Below are positions 22,494 to 34,544 of a stretch of 64,000 nucleotides of DNA, piece after piece; position 1 is the first letter of the stretch, and the number at the start of each line of letters is the position of its first letter. The DNA lies in contig CM043962.1 of NCBI GenBank assembly GCA_014529385.2, positions 127,479,470 through 127,543,469 of the forward strand. The letters run 5' to 3'. The position numbers were made by a program, and so were the translations under genes. This DNA is from Adiantum capillus-veneris (lineage: Eukaryota > Streptophyta > Polypodiopsida > Polypodiales > Pteridaceae). The notes under the pieces were generated by a model that saw only the letters and a program-made list of their open reading frames with translations, was not told the origin of the DNA and did not search any database.

Positions 22494-23128
22494 TGTTTCA
22501 AGGCATTCTATTTGAAGAGGTGTTGTTGGATGGAGGATCAGGGGTGAATATACTTTCTAAGGAGGTTTATAGAAGACTAGATTTAGGAGGAACATTAGCT
22601 CTAGCACCATTTCAAGTGAAGATGGAAGACCAGAGGAGAGTCCAGCCTTTAGGCATTCTCAAGCAGCAAGCAATTGAAATTGCAGGTATGGTTTTCTTTG
22701 TGAACTTTGTGGTACTTAGAATGAAGGATTCAGATTCTTCCTACAAGATGCTGTTGGGAAGACCCTAGTTTAGACAAGCTAGGGTTAAGCAGGATTGGGG
22801 AGAAAATGTTTTCATGATGAGAAAGGGGAAGCAGTCAGTAGCCATATCAATGCAGGGAAGAAAACAAATCCCTCCAAAGACTAAACCATTATGTGCTCAT
22901 ACATTAAACTTGGCAGATGCAGTGGAAGATGATGAAGAGGAGGAATTTTTGAGAGGTAATCCCACTATTGTGCATGTCTTTGAGGTTGATGTAGAAGGGA
23001 TAATACAGAAGGATGAAGATCAGGGTGAGGATGAAGTAGAAATAGTTCCAGGCCAGGAGATTGCTGGATCTGAAGTGTTGCAGATGATGGATCCGAAATT
23101 TAGAGGTACCTTAGAAAGAGCAGATTGA
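22484..23128 (+). pseudogene. element B: aspartic protease
   Basis: Retropepsin domain that would process the polyprotein: active-site block EEVLLDGGSGVNILSKEVYRRL, cut here at its core LDGGSGVN, then a strand region (FQVKMEDQRRVQPLG) and the C-terminal block KMLLGRP. The Trp that normally follows GRP is a TAG (22766-22768), after which FRQARVKQDWG continues in frame. A downstream acidic linker extends to 23128. A frame change at about 22480 separates it from the gag linker. Confidence 0.8.
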
Positions 23129-23153
23129 TAAAGAGGAGAAGGAAGCAAGAGTA

Positions 23154-24022
23154 ATGGAAAAAAAGATATATGATAAAAGGTTTGGTACCTCCACCAGGGT
23201 AAAAGAGGATGAAGTCAAAGAGTTTAATTTGGAAACTGAAGAAGATCCCAGGATGGTCAGAATCAGCATCCATGCTGAAGGTGAATTTTTGAAAGGTTTG
23301 ATTCAGCTATTGCAGAAGTATAAAGATGTATTTGCTTGGTATTATTCATAGGTAAAGGGCATGGATCCTAAATTACATCAACATCACATTAATCTCAAAG
23401 AGGATGCTACACCAATCATGCAACAGAGATACAGAATGAACCCCAATTTTGCAAAGCAGGTAAAGCAGGAAATAGATAAGTTAGTGGTAGTAGGATTCAT
23501 CAAGCCAGTTAATGAAGTGTCATGTTTGTCACCAATTATTGTTGTGCCAAAGAAGAATGGGAAGTTGAGGGTGTGTGTGGATTACAAGAAGTTAAATGCT
23601 GCAACTATTAATGATCCATTCCCTATGTCATTTTGTGATGCTGTGTTGGATGCAGTAGCTGGACATGATATGTATAGCTTTCTTGATGGTTTTTCAGGTT
23701 ACAATCAGATCAAGGTAGCTCCAGGAGACCAACACAATATAGCCTTCATTACTGAATGGGGAGCATTTGTGTATACAGTGATGAGTTTTGGTTTGAAGAA
23801 TGGTCCACCTTCCTTCAACTTTGTGGCTCATAAGACATTTGAACCTTATCTTCAGGATTTTATGAGGGTTTTTATAGATGACTTTTCAGTATTTGGAAAG
23901 AAGGATTAGAATTTGGTTCACTTGAAGTTATGTTTGGAAAGATGCAGACTGTTTCACATGGTCTTGAATCCATATAAAAGTGTACTTGCAGTCAAGAGTG
24001 GTTTATTTGGACATGTAGTATC
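23154..24022 (+). pseudogene. element B: reverse transcriptase
   Basis: Full set of gypsy RT blocks: YKDVFAWYYS just before one in-frame stop (23349), HHINLKEDATPIMQQRYRMN, GFIKPVNEVSCLSPIIVVPKKNG, RVCVDYKKLN, MYSFLDGFSGYNQI (first catalytic Asp), MSFGLKNGPPSF and RVFIDDFSVFG (FIDD for YxDD). A stop at 23907-23909 and a one-base shift near 24020 precede the connection region. The Thr/Ala positions before FN are replaced (GPPSFN for APATFQ), suggesting drift. Confidence 0.85.
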
Positions 24023-24760
24023 TCTGCTGATGGGATAGCCATTGATGCCAAAAATATTGAAGCAATTCAAGCAGCCAAATCACCTCAGAATGTAAAGGAG
24101 CTTAGCAGGTTTGTGGGCCAAGTGAAGTGGCACTCAAGGTATATTATATATTTGGCTAATATATGTGCACCTTTGACTCATCTTACAAAGAAAGATGTTT
24201 CCTTTAAATGGGATGAACCACATGAGATAGCCTTTCAGATTTTAAAGAAAATGCTATCAGTAGCACCAATATTGCAGCTTCCTGATTGGACATCGCCTTT
24301 TCATGTTTTTGTTGATGCATCGAATATTGCAATTGGAGCTGTGTTGATGCAAGAAAAGGTTAGAGGATGGTATAGACCATTGTATTATGCAAGTAGGATG
24401 TTGACCCCAGCAGAAAAGAATTATACTGTGACTGAGAGAGAGGCTTTGGGCATGGTATATTCATTGAATAAGTTCAGGCATTACTTTCTCAGTAGTAACA
24501 AGGTTATGTTTCATGTTGATCGCCAAGCTTTGTTGTACTTGGTTAAGAATCCCATGCTTACAGGGAGATTAGCAAGGTGGATGTTGCTTTTGCAGGAATT
24601 TGAGTTTGTGATTATTCATACTCCTGAGAAAGAGCATGCTGTGGCAGATTATTTGAGCAAACTAGAAACACGGGAATCTCTGACAAGTGTGGATGATCAG
24701 TTACCTGATGCATATTTATTTTCAGTTCAGCAGGATGTTCCAGATTCTTGGTATGATTAG
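24023..24760 (+). pseudogene. element B: RNase H
   Basis: Frame resumes with ADGIAIDAKNIEAIQ, PQNVKELSRFVGQVKWHSRYI and the RNase H domain: FHVFVDASNIAIGAVLMQ (first Asp), YTVTEREALGMVYSL (Glu), VMFHVDRQALLYLV (Asp, where TDH is usual) and HAVADYLSKL. A stop follows WYD at 24758. It would degrade the RNA strand of RNA:DNA hybrids during reverse transcription. No second, archaeal-type RNase H is present, unlike element A. Confidence 0.85.
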
Positions 24761-25990
24761 ATGTTGGTGTACCTAAGTGATGGGGTTATGCCAGGAGGGT
24801 TTTCACCTGATCAAAGGAAGAAATTTTCATTGAAAAGCAGACCATTTCTGGTGATTGCAGGAGCATTATACAAGAAGGGTATTGATCAAGTGATAAGAAG
24901 GTGTGTTCCAGAATTTGAACAGTCAGCAGTTCTATAGGAAGCTCATTATGGACAAGCTGATGGACATTTTTTAGGAGACATTACAGGTAAGAAAATTTTG
25001 TAGGCTGGTTTGTGGTGGCCTACTTTGTTAAAAGATGCACATGAGTATGCCAAAAGATGTGTGGTGTGTCAGAAGCTTGGTCAGCCAGACGATAGGGACA
25101 GGATGTCAGATCATCCTATTCTACCCGTGGAACCTTTTCAAAAATGGGGTATGGACTTTGTAGGACCAGTGAATCCCACTAGCTCTAGGGGGAACAGGTA
25201 CATTTTGGTTGCTACAGATTATTGTACTAAGTGGGTGGAAGTTGTGGCATTGAAGAATAACAAAGCAACCAGTGTTGCAAAGTTTTTGTATCATAACATT
25301 ATGACAAGATTTGGGTGTCCAGTTGAGTTGGTGAGTGATAGGGGGACACATTTTTTGAACGAGGTCATACAGGAGCTGTGTAAAACTCATATGATATTAC
25401 ACAAGAAGTCTACCCCATATCATCCCCAGGCCAATGGACAAGCAGAAAGTAGCAACAAAATTCTTGTTAAAATTTTGAAAAAGATTGTGCAGGATGATCA
25501 TAAGGATTGGGACTTGAAGTTGGACTCAGCTCTGTGGTTCTGCTTTCAAAGTCACCACAGGGATGACACCTTTTAGGTTGGTCTATGGGTTGGAGGTTGT
25601 AGTACCTATGGAATTTGTGGTACCTAGATTGAGAGTATCTGCTCAGAAAATGTCTCCTACATTGTCAGTAAAGCACATATGTAAGTATTTGATGCAGCTA
25701 GAAGAGGATAGGCTGGTGAGTTCTTACATCATGAGATCATCCAGAGGAGAAGACAAGCCTGGGTAGCTATGAATATCAAGTTTAAACTATTCAAAGTGGG
25801 AGATTGAGTGATGCTGTATAATTCTAGGATTGGTCCGTTTCCAGGGAAATTCTTTGAGGTACAAGGTTCCTTACCAGATTGTTGAAGATTTAGGCCAAGG
25901 AACATTTATAGTTTGCTGATGTATTTGGCACCAGAGTGGAAAAACCAGTTAATGGATTCAGGTTGAAGAAATTTCAAGGTAAACCACCTC
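24761..25990 (+). pseudogene. element B: integrase
   Basis: HHCC zinc region EAHYGQADGHF...CVVCQKLG, then the DDE core: WGMDFVGP (Asp), PVELVSDRGTHF (Asp), HPQANGQAESSNKIL (Glu), so all three catalytic residues are kept. Stops occur at about 24936 and 25002, and frames change near 25560 (TPFRLVYGLEVVVP follows) and again after 25766. The region ends near 25990 (GQGTFIV) with no chromodomain. Confidence 0.8.
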
Positions 25991-26510
25991 ACCTTGACTG
26001 GTTGACATCAAAAGTGGTAGGTGCTGCTTTGTGTGAGGCAGTTGAATCACCAGGTTTTCAGAGTCAGCAAGCAGTGCTATCAAGTGATCATGGTATTAGA
26101 AGCAATGCTAATAAGGGTTTCAGCAGAGAACAGGTGATGAAGGAAAGCAGGAGGAATGCTTGGCAAGGTTCTGATGGGTGGAAAATCACTTCAGATAAAC
26201 ATGATCCAGTATGCAACTATCAAGTTTGGTGCATCGGATGTTGGTTGATCGGACTTTGGTGCATCGGAATTAACTGGATCAGAATTTTTCAACCTGAAAG
26301 TAAAGGTTTAACATTCAACAATATTTGGGTTTGCGGGAAGATTATTCGCCACTAGTTGTAATCATTGGGGCACGGGAGCTATTAAGGAGGTCACTCAGCA
26401 GATGCATGCAACATGATTATTATGAAATGTTGGTTTCTTCGCCGTGCAAGTACCTCTCTGACGATTACTTATTGCAGTCGCCTTCTTCATCTACTCCTTC
26501 ATCAAGCACT
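25991..26510 (+). other. element B spacer after pol
   Basis: An open but featureless stretch (to about 26355) with a short repeated phrase TTGGTGCATCGGA/TTGGATCGG around 26225-26275. No domain is recognised. Confidence 0.4.
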
Positions 26511-26756
26511 ATGGCCCCTAAAGCAAAGCTTGCAGTAGCCATGAAGCCGAAGGCTGAAACTGAGTCGGCAGAGCCTGTCGTAACCATGCTGAGGAGAAAG
26601 GGACTCAACCTGCGGGTGGATGTAAGTGATGAGGAGGAAGAGGATTTCTTAGAGGAGTGTTTTATGGAAAAACTACTCCCCAGTTCATACTCACAAGCAC
26701 GACACAGACAACATACTTATCATCCGATGACACGACTAACCCGTAGGTGCATGTAG
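26511..26756 (+). pseudogene. element B: start of an extra post-pol ORF (basic then acidic)
   Basis: ATG at 26511 opens MAPKAKLAVAMKPKAETES, then LRRKGLNLRVDVSDEEEEDF and LEECFMEKLLP. After about 26675 the sequence changes character and the frame ends at 26756. The next coding block on the same strand begins at 27469 with QKWEFDKLYMVV. I read these as parts of one accessory protein split by an intron or insertion, but no splice pair or duplication was identified. Confidence 0.4.
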
Positions 26757-27468
26757 GCAATCTCGTTAGCTTGTCAGGCTGAGACCAATCTACACATATG
26801 CACTTTTATGATGCCCCTTGTAGAATGTAACCCACTCTATCCCTAAACGCTCACAACACCGTTTACATCTCAAATGAACTAGGAATCGCATCAAACTTAC
26901 TAGGCACCATCCTCTCACTAGGATATACTTACCTATAAGTCTAATCTCACCAGATTTGAACCTTAGTTATCTTGAATACAGTCGCGATAGACTAGCAGGT
27001 CATAATCCAAAAGTGGGCGAAACCTAATTTTATGAGTATCTATGTGTAGCTAATCTCTTTCTCATTCCATAAAGCACTTGATCATTGAAAACAGACATTG
27101 TTTGTGCTACTTACAAGCAAAACAAGCTCGAGGAAGGATCGATCGCGAATAGCTCGAAAATGTGAATGCGTGGCGTGGGCGCGTAGCTCTCAGAGAGACT
27201 ACCACGATGGTGTAGTCACGTCGTGAATCCGGTGAGGGAGAAGCGCGTAACAAAGAGGATAAGACTCTCTCTCTCTCTCTATCTATCTCTCTCTCTCGTA
27301 CGACACAGGATTAATATTCAAATGTCCTTCAAAAATGGTTCTAAGGTGACTTTTATACTTTAATCACCTTAGCTCAAAAATGTACATTGGGTTCTCTTAC
27401 TCATTATTACAAAGTGGGAACAAATCTGAGTCCTGACTAACTGATTAATCTTTACATAACCCAGACGA
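26757..27468. other. non-coding block splitting the element B accessory ORF
   Basis: 712 bp with no credible ORF, containing a CT/CTAT microsatellite at 27268-27298. The composition differs from the flanking purine-rich coding sequence, so it may be a small inserted element or an intron. No inverted repeats were spotted at its edges. Confidence 0.4.
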
Positions 27469-29467
27469 ATGAATCAAAATGATGAGATGTCTTTAACACA
27501 AAAATGGGAATTTGATAAGCTTTACATGGTGGTCTCATTACAACAATTGGACACGTTGGGCTCCAACAAGGAGGAACCGCCACCTTTGTCGGCGAACAAG
27601 ATGCTTCAGAGTCTGATGGACCCGTACATAGATCTCAAGATTGAGATGGAAGCTACTACAGAGAAGAATGAGAAATGGCTTAGATAGCTCGGGCTTTATC
27701 ACTATGCAATGTTGCCATGGAAATAATGGAAAGGAAATTTTTATGCCAAGCCACAAGCAGATTTGCTGAGGAAGACGAGAGGAGCAATATCTGACAAGGT
27801 CATGTTGTGCCCACAGGTTATTGCTGCAGTTTTCAAGCTTCCAATCACAACAGTTTACTGTTCCACCAAAGTGTTCAGATGATTGTTTGAAGAAGGAGTT
27901 TGGGTCTAGAGAAGGGACAAGATTGTACTACATGCTTAAAAATGTGGAGTATGGCCGCAGGGAACAGTTAAAGTGGTATCTTGAGAGGGTTTGTTTTATG
28001 GCTAAATTTGACTATATGTCAAAAGAAAACTATGCTCCATTGGCGTTTGCAGAGCATGGAGGCTATTTCAGCTAGGCCCATTGGGTCCATGACAAAATTT
28101 ATGTAGAGGTTTTTACTCCTTATAAGAGGAAGCATCAGTGTAGCAGTAGATTGGCTCCATTCCTAGCTGCATTATTCAAGTATGCTGGGATGGTGAAAGC
28201 ATGAGAAATTGTGGTGCCAAATATCTCTGCTACTGCTGCTGAGTGGGAAGTTCAGAAGAACAAAAGTAAAGAACAGGTTGATGAACCAGAGAAGCAGTTT
28301 GCTGGAGAACCAGAGAAGAGAAAGCAGTTTCAAGATCTGATGCAGGCTGGTTACACGAAGGAGGCTAGAGAAGCTGTGGCTAGCCCAGATTTCTTTCAAG
28401 ACTTTGGTGAGTCATCTATTTTCTCACAAAAAGTCTATGCAGATGTTCAAACACCAGTAAGGTTGGGCAAAAAATTTACTTTGTCCAAGAAGAGAAAGGT
28501 AAATGCTGGTGAGCAGGGTGTTGCTAAAGCTTTAGATTTTTCATTTGCTACACCAAGTACATCTTTTAAAGCTGAAGGGGGATGTGAAGATGATGAAAAT
28601 GCTGTTAGGATGCTTAAGTTGGTGCAAGAGTTTGTGCTGGGTCAGCAAGTACAAATGGAGGAGAAGCTTAAACAAGTTGAAGATTCAGCAGTAGGTAAAG
28701 TGCTATTGAAGGAGAAGGACATGGAGTTGGAAGCTATGACTTTGCAGTTGAGTCAGATTCAAGAAGTACATTAGAAAGAGCTGGAGGATATGATGAAAAA
28801 GCATCATCTAGAAGTTTCAAGAATGAAAATGTCTTTGGGATTGTTCAGAGATTGGACAATGAATCTAGATGCCAGATTGAATGAAGAAATGGAGCATTTG
28901 TCAAAGGCTAATGCTAATTTGCAGGTTCAGGTTCAAATGCTACATCAGAGGTTGATTCCTTTGCAAGAGTTGGAGAAGCAAGTAAAAGGTGAGGATGTGG
29001 ATGTCAATGCAGTGCTTATGTCAAAGGAAGAAATTTATGTCTTGAAAGATTAGCTGTTGCAAGCAGTTCAGGAAGTTTGGAAGTCTATGAAGAACCGGCT
29101 TGCTGTAGCAATAAAGCATCCATATGAGTTGATGAAGCCAGGATTTGTAAGTGAGCATGAGGGTGAATTACTGCAGGAGTTAGAGGATGTGAAAAAGGAC
29201 AGAGATATGTGGTTCAAAATAGCTCGGGATTTAAAGTTAAAATAATTGCAGGAGGATATGGCTGATGTTCAGTTGGAGGAACCTATTGAGGAAGGTCAAG
29301 ATTTGAAAGATGATGCAGAGATGAATCCGCAGGTTGATCAACAGGTTGAAGTGCTTGAAGCAGTGGAAATTGTACCTGTTGGGAAAGTAGCACCTGAGTC
29401 AATAGTTGAAGAGCAGGGTATTGTTGAGATGGATGTGAAGGCTCAGAATGAAGCTGAACCAGTGTAG
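27469..29467 (+). pseudogene. element B: long coiled-coil accessory ORF after pol
   Basis: Starts in one frame (FDKLYMVVSLQQLDTLG... to VIAAVFKLP near 27830) and continues in another to 29467. The middle holds CSDDCLKKEFGSREGTRLYYML and FMAKFDYMSKENYAPLAFAEHGG, reminiscent of the uncharacterised transposon-protein domain found next to plant Athila/Tat elements. Then comes a basic SKKRKV (about 28485-28502), a good nuclear-localisation match, and a long coiled coil (VQMEEKLKQVEDSAVGKVLL, LQVQVQMLHQRLIPLQELEK). A Glu-rich tail ends it. Stops at 28073, 28202, 28772, 29051 and 29243 all sit in otherwise continuous sequence. It sits where env-like or extra ORFs lie in Athila elements, but it has no signal peptide or membrane segment. 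Confidence 0.55.
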
Positions 29468-29557
29468 AGAGTAATGTTGATGGTGCAGAATATGTAGATC
29501 AAGGGATTGTGGATCCAAGTCAGATTTCAAGGAAATCCACCACCAGGTTGTGCCAGG

Positions 29558-29951
29558 TGTTGACCCTGCACCAGATCATTACTTGTACTTATGTTTAATC
29601 AATCAACTCTTAGTCAGTCGGATCTTAGTAAGTCGGAGTCTTTGATAAGTCGGATTTTGGTTAATCGGATGTAACTGTTATAACTGCCAGAAGTTCCTAT
29701 TTAAAGGTCATGCTAGTTCACGCGAGTATGTAATTTTTGGCTGAAATGGAAGTTATCCTTGGACCAAGATGAGTCAAACTGTGTAGTCTCTTGCTCTATG
29801 TTTCTTGTTTGTTCTTCAGTCTGCTATGTCGGAATTTGGTAAATGGTGAAATGCTGATGAGTTAAATGTGTTTGCCTTTGTTTAACTTTGTCTTTAGTGT
29901 GTGTGACATGTTGTCAACACCTAAGTTCTATGTGTGTTGATGAACCCCAAC
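29558..29951 (+). repeat. element B 3' LTR
   Basis: Second copy of the 394-bp LTR. Its last base pair is CT rather than CA. The interrupted RT frame of element A resumes at once with TCACAGAATGAAATAGAAG. Confidence 0.9.
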
Positions 29952-29952
29952 T

Positions 29953-31415
29953 CACAGAATGAAATAGAAGCAGATCCAGATAAGGTGAAGGCATTGGTTC
30001 TTATGGAGCCTCCCACCAGTGCGATGGGGTTGGCATCGTTCGTGCATAAGTTAAAGTATTTATCCCACTTGTTTTGGATGTTGTCTCAATATGTTTACCC
30101 TCTTCAGAAAAGGGCTCAATAGGTGCATGGATTTCAATGGGATGAGTAAGCTCAAGAGGCATTTGACAAAGTGAAGGGTATTCTGTGTTAGCTACCTACA
30201 ATGTGCCCTCCTAACCAGGAGGATGATTTCTATATTGCTATGATGGTGGGTACGGTGGCTATTGGAGAAGTATTGCTACAAAAGGTGGGGAGAAGTTATA
30301 AGCCTATCTACTTCGAAAGCAGGTTCATTAGTCCAGGGGAAACTACTTATACGGAGGCAGAACAGTGGGTGATGGCTTTAGTCTTTGCCTGCAAAAAGTT
30401 CAAAGTGTATTTGATTGTTCAAAAATTTTATGTATTGACTGCTAGCAATCTTTTGCCTGAAGTGGTGCTACACTTGAAGCCAGGGAAACGAATTATGAAA
30501 TGGGTTATACAGCTTGAAGAGTTTGAGTTTGAGTTCAAAGTAGATCACATGAGTCGTTCACATTTCGCAGATATCCTAGTCAACAAGGAGGTCAAATTAC
30601 CAATTTATCCAAGAGTAGTGTGGGAGGAGGATAAGGAGGAACCTGACTTGGGAGGGGCCTTCACTATATGGTTTGATGGCGCTTACAGAAAGGTAACACA
30701 AAAAGCAGGTGGAGGTGTGGTCATTCAAGATCCACACGGCACAGTCATTTTTTCCAAGGCTTACGACTTGGAAGAGGTGCATACCAACAATGAGGCAGAG
30801 TATCTTACTCTACATCTAGGACTAAAGCAGTGTATTGAGTTTTGCATATCAAGGTTATTAGTAAAAGGTGATGCTCTACTGGTTATCAAACAACTTTTGG
30901 GCCAATGGCAGGTAAAGAGGGATTCTCTCAAGAATTGTTTTTTCTCTATAAAGAAGTTGTTGAAGTTTTTTGAAGAGGTGCAGTTCAAACATGTGAGAAG
31001 AGAGCAGAACCAGGAAGGAGATCGGTTGGCTAGAAGCCATGTTCAGACTCATATGTCGAGTTTGTATGTGGCCCCGGCCACTTATGCAGGTAGAGAGACT
31101 TTGAAGGACATATATGATTTCCTGAGTACAAGTCAATGTTCTAAAGGTCTTTCCAAGTTACAAAAGAGGAGAATTGTTCAAAGAGATCGAAAGTTTGTTG
31201 TGATAGTAGAGGATCTTATGATGCACGGTAGAGATGGGGTGCTACGTCGAATCCTTTACAAGGAGGAGATTGGTATGGTACTGAAGCAGTGCCACGAAGA
31301 AAGCGGTCATCAAGGTAAGGATCAAGTCTTGTTTCGTATCTTAAGAAGGTTTTTGTGGCCTTCTGTTGTGCAAGATGTGCATTACTGGTGCAAGACGTGT
31401 CATAGTGCCAAGTGA
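29953..31415 (+). pseudogene. element A: rest of RT, RNase H, second (archaeal-type) RNase H and integrase zinc domain
   Basis: Resumes A's polyprotein after B: EIEADPDKVKALVLMEPP, LASFVHKLKYLSHL, then the first RNase H (FYIAMMVGTVAIGEVLLQ, YTEAEQWVMALVFACKKF), in which catalytic positions have drifted. From 30660 a second RNase H domain is clean: WFDGAYRKVTQKAGGGVVI (Asp), NNEAEYLTLHLGL (Glu), VKGDALLVIKQLLGQW (Asp) and RREQNQEGDRLA (Asp). That is the archaeal-like RNase H acquired by Tat-lineage elements. The frame ends with the HHCC region CHEESGHQG...CKTCHSAK. Stops at about 30120, 30150 and 30190 lie early; 30201-31412 is one open frame of 404 codons. Confidence 0.85.
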
Positions 31416-32155
31416 TGGGTGAAAGACGACTGGCAGCCGAGCAACAAGGGGCTATCATAGCACATGATGCTTTTGAGAAGTGGGGTTTGAATGCTATTGG
31501 TCCATTACCCAAATCAGCAAGCGATAAAAAATATGTGGTAGTGGCCATAGACTACCTTACCAGATGGGTTGACGCTAAAGCGGTCAAAGAGGTAAATGCA
31601 CATACTATTGCTCAGTTTGTCTTTGATTGCATATGATATCATTTTGGAGTGCCTTGGGTGCTTATATCGGATCGAGGACAAGGGTACAAAAGTAAGTTGG
31701 TGCGTGCCCTAGTGGAAAAGTTGGGGATTCAACATCGATTTTCATCTCCATACCATCCACAATGCAATGGTTTGGTGGAAAGCGCCAATGGATAGATAGT
31801 CAAGATGCTTACTAAGTACATTTACTAGTAGGTTGAAGGGTGGGAATCTAACCTTGACAAATGTTTGTGGGCTTACAAGACTTCATATAAGGTGGCTACC
31901 AACTTTACTCCTTATGAGTTGGTATATGGCAAGGAAGCAGTATTAGTTGTGCATGTGCAGTTAGGGGCTCTCAAAGGTTTATGGAGAATCGATAAAACTC
32001 ATCAAGATGTTTTGCAAGATAGGATTACAAGTCTTGAAAATTTGAAGATGGATCATGAGGCAGTGACAGATTTCTATGTGAAGCAGCGAGAGAAAAGAGT
32101 AGAAAAAGCTCTTATGTGGTTGAGCACAAATGCTCAACTAGGGGGTGGGCAATGA
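31412..32155 (+). pseudogene. element A: integrase core and C-terminus
   Basis: DDE integrase fold. The first catalytic Asp is replaced by Asn (KWGLNAIGPLP for the usual GMDFIGP), the second is in VLISDRGQGYKS and the Glu in NGLVESANG. WAYKTSYKVATNFTPYELVYG and a Lys/Glu-rich C-terminus follow. In-frame stops occur at 31634, about 31795 and about 31826. The last codon TGA (32153-32155) overlaps the first bases of the 3' LTR. Confidence 0.8.
32139..32152 (+). other. element A polypurine tract
   Basis: TAGGGGGTGGGCAA directly precedes the 3' LTR. It is the likely primer for plus-strand DNA synthesis. Confidence 0.65.
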
Positions 32156-32979
32156 TGGTACACCCAAAGTGTTTCGATTATAGAAGATGGCACGGACAGA
32201 TATATGCAAGCTAGCAAAAGCATGGCAAAAGGCTGGAGCAGCTAGGAAGATCATGGGATGGAAGGTAGCAGCGAAAATGTATGCTTGATGTGGTTTATAG
32301 GCCAAGGAAGGCTCCATAAGGGGCTAATTTGAGTAGAAGGTGAAGTAGATACAAGATGTAGTCTTTGGGTCTAGGAAGGAAGATCTTGAGTGTTGAAGAA
32401 GCAGGTCCAAACGGCTCATCAAAGCGATCTACAGAGCTCAAGTTATTGAAGGTTCAAGGTTCAATGTGTTGCAAATTCTTGCGGGACATGGCAGTTGGGG
32501 ATAGTTGGTCCTAGTGGGAGTTAAGGTGTAGACTTGTAGTGCTCGACGTATGGAGCCTACTTGTCTTTTCAGATTGCGGATCAGAGCCGCGATTTGCATT
32601 TTATGGGCAGTTGAAGTTTTGCCGGGGGCTAAGTTGGTACCCGCCTGACCACATAGGCAGATGTGCCATCTGGCATCTTTTGAGCCCCGACAAGGTTCTA
32701 CAACAGGGTATGCATCATAGGGGCTAGCAAGAATTGACTGCACATCAAATGGGGTTCAGAGCGAACAGATACTGAAGTCGGAAGATTGGGTGCACTTGTC
32801 CGGGGTTGATTGCAGCTGAAAGTTCTCACTTTTTGCGACCTCAATTCGAGGTCTTCCTAGATTTTGAATGAGGTGAGAGCTACGTGGATTGGAGCTGGAG
32901 ATACGAGGTCTCAATTGGCCTTGACTGCATGGGAGTCGGATCATCATATGGTAGTTGGAAAGCACGGCAAGTTGGGAAG
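32153..32979 (+). repeat. element A 3' LTR, first part
   Basis: Matches 4790-5597 of the 5' LTR and breaks off at TTGGGAAG. The continuation GAAGCAGAAATGGG, contiguous at about 5590 in the 5' LTR, is found at 61306, so element C lies between. Minus-strand ORFs here mirror those in the 5' LTR and are not credible genes. Confidence 0.85.
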
Positions 32980-33345
32980 TGTGAGGGCCATGCCCGGGGA
33001 CCACCGACTGTACCATCTCCACATGGATACACTGTGATCTCCGACATCCCTCCCGCTTGAGACCGACACCAAGACAGGACTCCTCCTGCTCTTCAATGCC
33101 AACTCAAGGGGGTGATAACATTCAATTTCTCTCATATGGGTCCCTTAGCCCCGAAGAACCTTGCTTACCGATCCATCTTACCTGTCATAATAATCAATAT
33201 CTAATTCTCCTAAATGATTTTCTCATATTAAACTGATCATTTAATGTGGGGAAGTGCCAGGGGAGAAAAAGCTAGAATATTGGTTAAGCTAGCAGACCGG
33301 CCACAGTAGGGATCCTAAGGAGGGAAAATAGGGATCCAAAGGGAA

Positions 33346-33380
<35 letters not shown>
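33346..33380 (+). repeat. 35-base uninterrupted G run
   Basis: Pure poly-G inside solo LTR S. It can form G-quadruplexes. The length in the assembly may be inexact because such runs are hard to sequence. Confidence 0.9.
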
Positions 33381-33382
<2 letters not shown>

Positions 33383-34544
33383 TCTGCAAAAGAGCCATGT
33401 GCAACAATGGGCTAAAAAGACCCTAAGGTTCAGCCCATTAAGACTTCCAAAATGCTAAGGTTCCAAAATTCAAAGGTTGTGTCCAAAGGTCAACCCTAGG
33501 GGAAATTGGATGCTTTGTGTGTGACCAAAAAAAGTCTTGCATATCCCTACATAGGAGGGGGCGAGCCTAGCAAGTAGGGGATGAGAGAGAAGGCCACACA
33601 CACACACACACACACACACACAAGCTCCCTTTACACAAAGGGAATTAGGGACACATGTCAGCTCCCTAGCCCAGATGCCCACAAGGTGTGCCCAATTGCT
33701 ATTGAATGACCCTTGAAGTGGACCAATGAGAAATAGGCTAGAATAAATTTAGCCTAATTAATTTTAAAAACACTTAATAAAAAGAACCAATGAAAATTAA
33801 GTCTCCTGGATGATTATTGGATAGCCCGTGAAGGGGTCCAATAGGAATTGAGCAGCCCAATGGGCTACTTAATTCCTATTGGTCAGAATGGGGAAAGGTC
33901 CAATGGGGATTTAATTCATTTAAATCAATTAAGTTTAATTGATTAAGCTCTCACAAAAGGGGAAAGGGGACACATGTCAGAAGGCTATCACTTATGCTGC
34001 TTAATAGCCATTGGCTTGACTTGGGGAGGTCCAATGGGGAGCCTGCAGGAGCAAATAGCAAGAGGGCTCGCCCAAGAGAGAGAGAGAGGGGGCTGATTTT
34101 TGCAAGGCATTAACACACACACACTCACACAATCTCATGTGTGAAAAAAGAAAATACTATCTCTTCCCAAGCTTTAATGGAGAGCTCATCACCTACTCCA
34201 AGCTTGTGAGATAGAAGCCTACATCGACACACTCTTGGCTTGTGGATGCAAATCCAACCAAGATCCAAGCTTCAATGCATGCTCATCTCCTCTATCAAGC
34301 TAATTACTAAGCTAAAGCTATGCTAATATGAGTGATTATGTGAGGATATGTACATCTTTCTCGTAAGATACTCCTTCTTCCTCTCAATCTACTCTCATAC
34401 CCTACTAGCTCTCACCATCTTCGAAGGTGTGTGAGGTCTTGGGTCTAAGAACGGGGATAATTAAAGTTGTGTTTACTAAGTGTTTTGCTTAGTGCATGAA
34501 GCTTTCATCTTCATTGCACTAGCTAGTCTTGACGGAACACAAAT

